A program made the translations under genes and the position numbers. Below the pieces are notes generated by a model that saw nothing but the letters and a program-made list of their open reading frames with translations, made no database searches and had not been told where the DNA came from. From Firmicutes bacterium CAG:110 (GTDB lineage Bacteria > Bacillota > Clostridia > Oscillospirales > Oscillospiraceae): a stretch of DNA of 5,890 nt. The DNA is taken from positions 1-5,890 of the forward strand of contig HF987990.1 in NCBI GenBank assembly GCA_000434635.1, in the 5' to 3' direction. The first letter of the stretch is position 1. Each line of letters opens with the position of its first letter. Shown here piece after piece: positions 4,879 to 5,890 of the stretch.

Positions 4879-5847
4879 ATGCTTGTACCCGTTTTATTGT
4901 TCGCAGTCGGCCTCGTGCTGCTCATCAAGGGCGGCGACTGGTTCGTGGACGGCGCCACCGGCCTTGCCCGGCGGTTCCACATCCCCGAGATCATCGTGGG
5001 TGCCACCGTGGTGTCCATCGGAACCACATTGCCGGAGGTGATGGTGTCCGCTACCGGCGCACTGAATGGACAGGGCGCCATGTCCTACGGCAACGCCATC
5101 GGCTCCATTATCTGCAATACGTCTCTCATTGCCGCCATCACCCTGGCCGTCCGTCCCGCCCCCGTGGATGTGCAGTCCATGAAGAAGCCGGTGATTTTCT
5201 TCTTCGTCGCCGCCGCCGTCTATTGCTTCGCTGCCTACGGGATGGGGGAATTTACCCGGCCGCTGGGCATCGTGCTGCTGGCGATGTTTGTCTTCTACAT
5301 GGTCGTCACCGTCCGTCAGGGCATCAAAACCCCCGCTCCCCAGGACGAGGAACCCCACGAGAACGGCACGTCCGTCCCTCTGTGGAAGGAGCTGCTGCTC
5401 CTGGTGGTTGGCGCGGCGGTCATTGCCGTGGGCGCGAACCTGCTGGTGGACAACGGCACCATCATCGCCAAGGAGCTGGGCGTGCCGGAGACGGTCATCG
5501 CTCTGACCTTCGTCGCTCTCGGCACCAGTCTGCCTGAGCTGGTCACGGCCATCACCTCCCTGGTGAAAGGCCACGGCTCGCTGTCCGTCGGCAATATCAT
5601 CGGCGCGAACCTATTTAATCTGGTGCTGGTTTCCGGTGTGTCCGTCACCCTCGCGCCGTTTGAGGTTCCCGTGGGTAAGACCATCTTCGGCATCAATTCC
5701 TCCCTGATTCTGGACATGCCGCTGATGATCGTCGTCATGGCGCTGCTGACCGTTCCGGCGCTGACCACCAAGAAGCTCCACCGCTGGCAGGGCATCCTCC
5801 TGCTGTGCATTTATGCGGCCTTCTGTGCGATTCAGTTCGGGCTGTAA
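4879..5847 (+). CDS. CaCA-family cation antiporter (YrbG-like Na+/Ca2+ exchanger family), candidate Mn2+ exporter
   Basis: A 322-residue inner-membrane protein with about ten hydrophobic segments in two inverted halves, separated by a polar loop (about 147-168). Each half carries the CaCA alpha repeat: GATVVSIGTTLPEVMVSATG then YGNAIGSIICN (41-80, Glu53 and Asn72), and ALTFVALGTSLPELVTAITS then VGNIIGANLFN (208-247, Glu220 and Asn239). In this family the two Glu residues in GT[ST]xPE bind the transported cation. Length is typical of the bacterial YrbG/CaxA type (about 310-330). Start: AAAAGGAG (4864-4871) precedes the ATG by 7 bases; an in-frame ATG at 4837 would add a charged 14-residue extension but lacks a ribosome binding site. 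Family membership is firm. The substrate is not: the upstream yybP-ykoY riboswitch suggests Mn2+ efflux, while Ca2+/Na+ exchange is the family default. Confidence 0.9.
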   Translation: MLVPVLLFAVGLVLLIKGGDWFVDGATGLARRFHIPEIIVGATVVSIGTTLPEVMVSATGALNGQGAMSYGNAIGSIICNTSLIAAITLAVRPAPVDVQSMKKPVIFFFVAAAVYCFAAYGMGEFTRPLGIVLLAMFVFYMVVTVRQGIKTPAPQDEEPHENGTSVPLWKELLLLVVGAAVIAVGANLLVDNGTIIAKELGVPETVIALTFVALGTSLPELVTAITSLVKGHGSLSVGNIIGANLFNLVLVSGVSVTLAPFEVPVGKTIFGINSSLILDMPLMIVVMALLTVPALTTKKLHRWQGILLLCIYAAFCAIQFGL

Positions 5848-5873
5848 AAGAAAATAACGCACCGGCGGCGTCG

Positions 5874-5889
5874 GAGAGAAGCTTCTCTC
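5874..5889. repeat. Perfect 16-base palindrome near window end
   Basis: GAGAGAAGCTTCTCTC is a perfect inverted repeat centred between 5881 and 5882, beginning 27 bases after the antiporter stop. As RNA it could fold as GAGAGA/UCUCUC with an AGCU loop. It may be the core of the antiporter's terminator, but any T-tract lies beyond the window. Confidence 0.45.
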
Positions 5890-5890
5890 T

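Noticed and set aside
4894..5574. 226-codon minus-strand frame opposite the antiporter
   Set aside because: Its His/Asp/Gly-rich composition is typical of antisense to membrane-protein codons; the plus strand holds intact CaCA repeats.

Overview
The window looks like chromosomal housekeeping DNA from a gut-type member of the Clostridia, probably Oscillospiraceae/Ruminococcaceae. This is inferred from GC-rich coding sequence set against AT-rich promoters, strong AGGAGG-type ribosome binding sites, Rho-independent terminators, a DUF1292 protein, and a lipoprotein family typical of that group. There are no mobile elements, CRISPR repeats, tRNA or rRNA genes.

Layout: (1) Positions 1-30 hold the visible half of a terminator hairpin cut by the window edge. 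(2) 45-2123, minus strand: a 692-residue lipoprotein joining a SurA/PrsA-like parvulin isomerase, a C39-like cysteine peptidase domain and a C-terminal four-cysteine knuckle. (3) 2229-2957, plus strand, divergent from it with a good promoter: tcdA, the E1-like enzyme that cyclises t6A37 in tRNA. (4) A probably bidirectional terminator, then 3011-3298, minus strand: a small, very acidic DUF1292 protein. (5) 3299-3445: back-to-back promoters for the DUF1292 gene and for cysE. (6) 3446-4387, plus strand: cysE, serine O-acetyltransferase, followed by a terminator at 4474-4510. (7) 4561-4788: a promoter, a yybP-ykoY-type (Mn2+) riboswitch aptamer, an apparent antiterminator/anti-antiterminator pair and an intrinsic terminator. 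(8) 4879-5847, plus strand: a CaCA-family cation antiporter under that riboswitch.

The genes are mostly single transcription units with their own promoters and terminators rather than an operon. They cover envelope protein folding or proteolysis, tRNA modification, cysteine synthesis and metal homeostasis. The most informative part is the non-coding leader at 4561-4878: the aptamer and its expression platform can be read base by base, and they suggest that the CaCA antiporter exports Mn2+ or is induced by it. I do not see a wholly new multi-gene system. The riboswitch-antiporter unit and the three-part lipoprotein are the items most worth following up.
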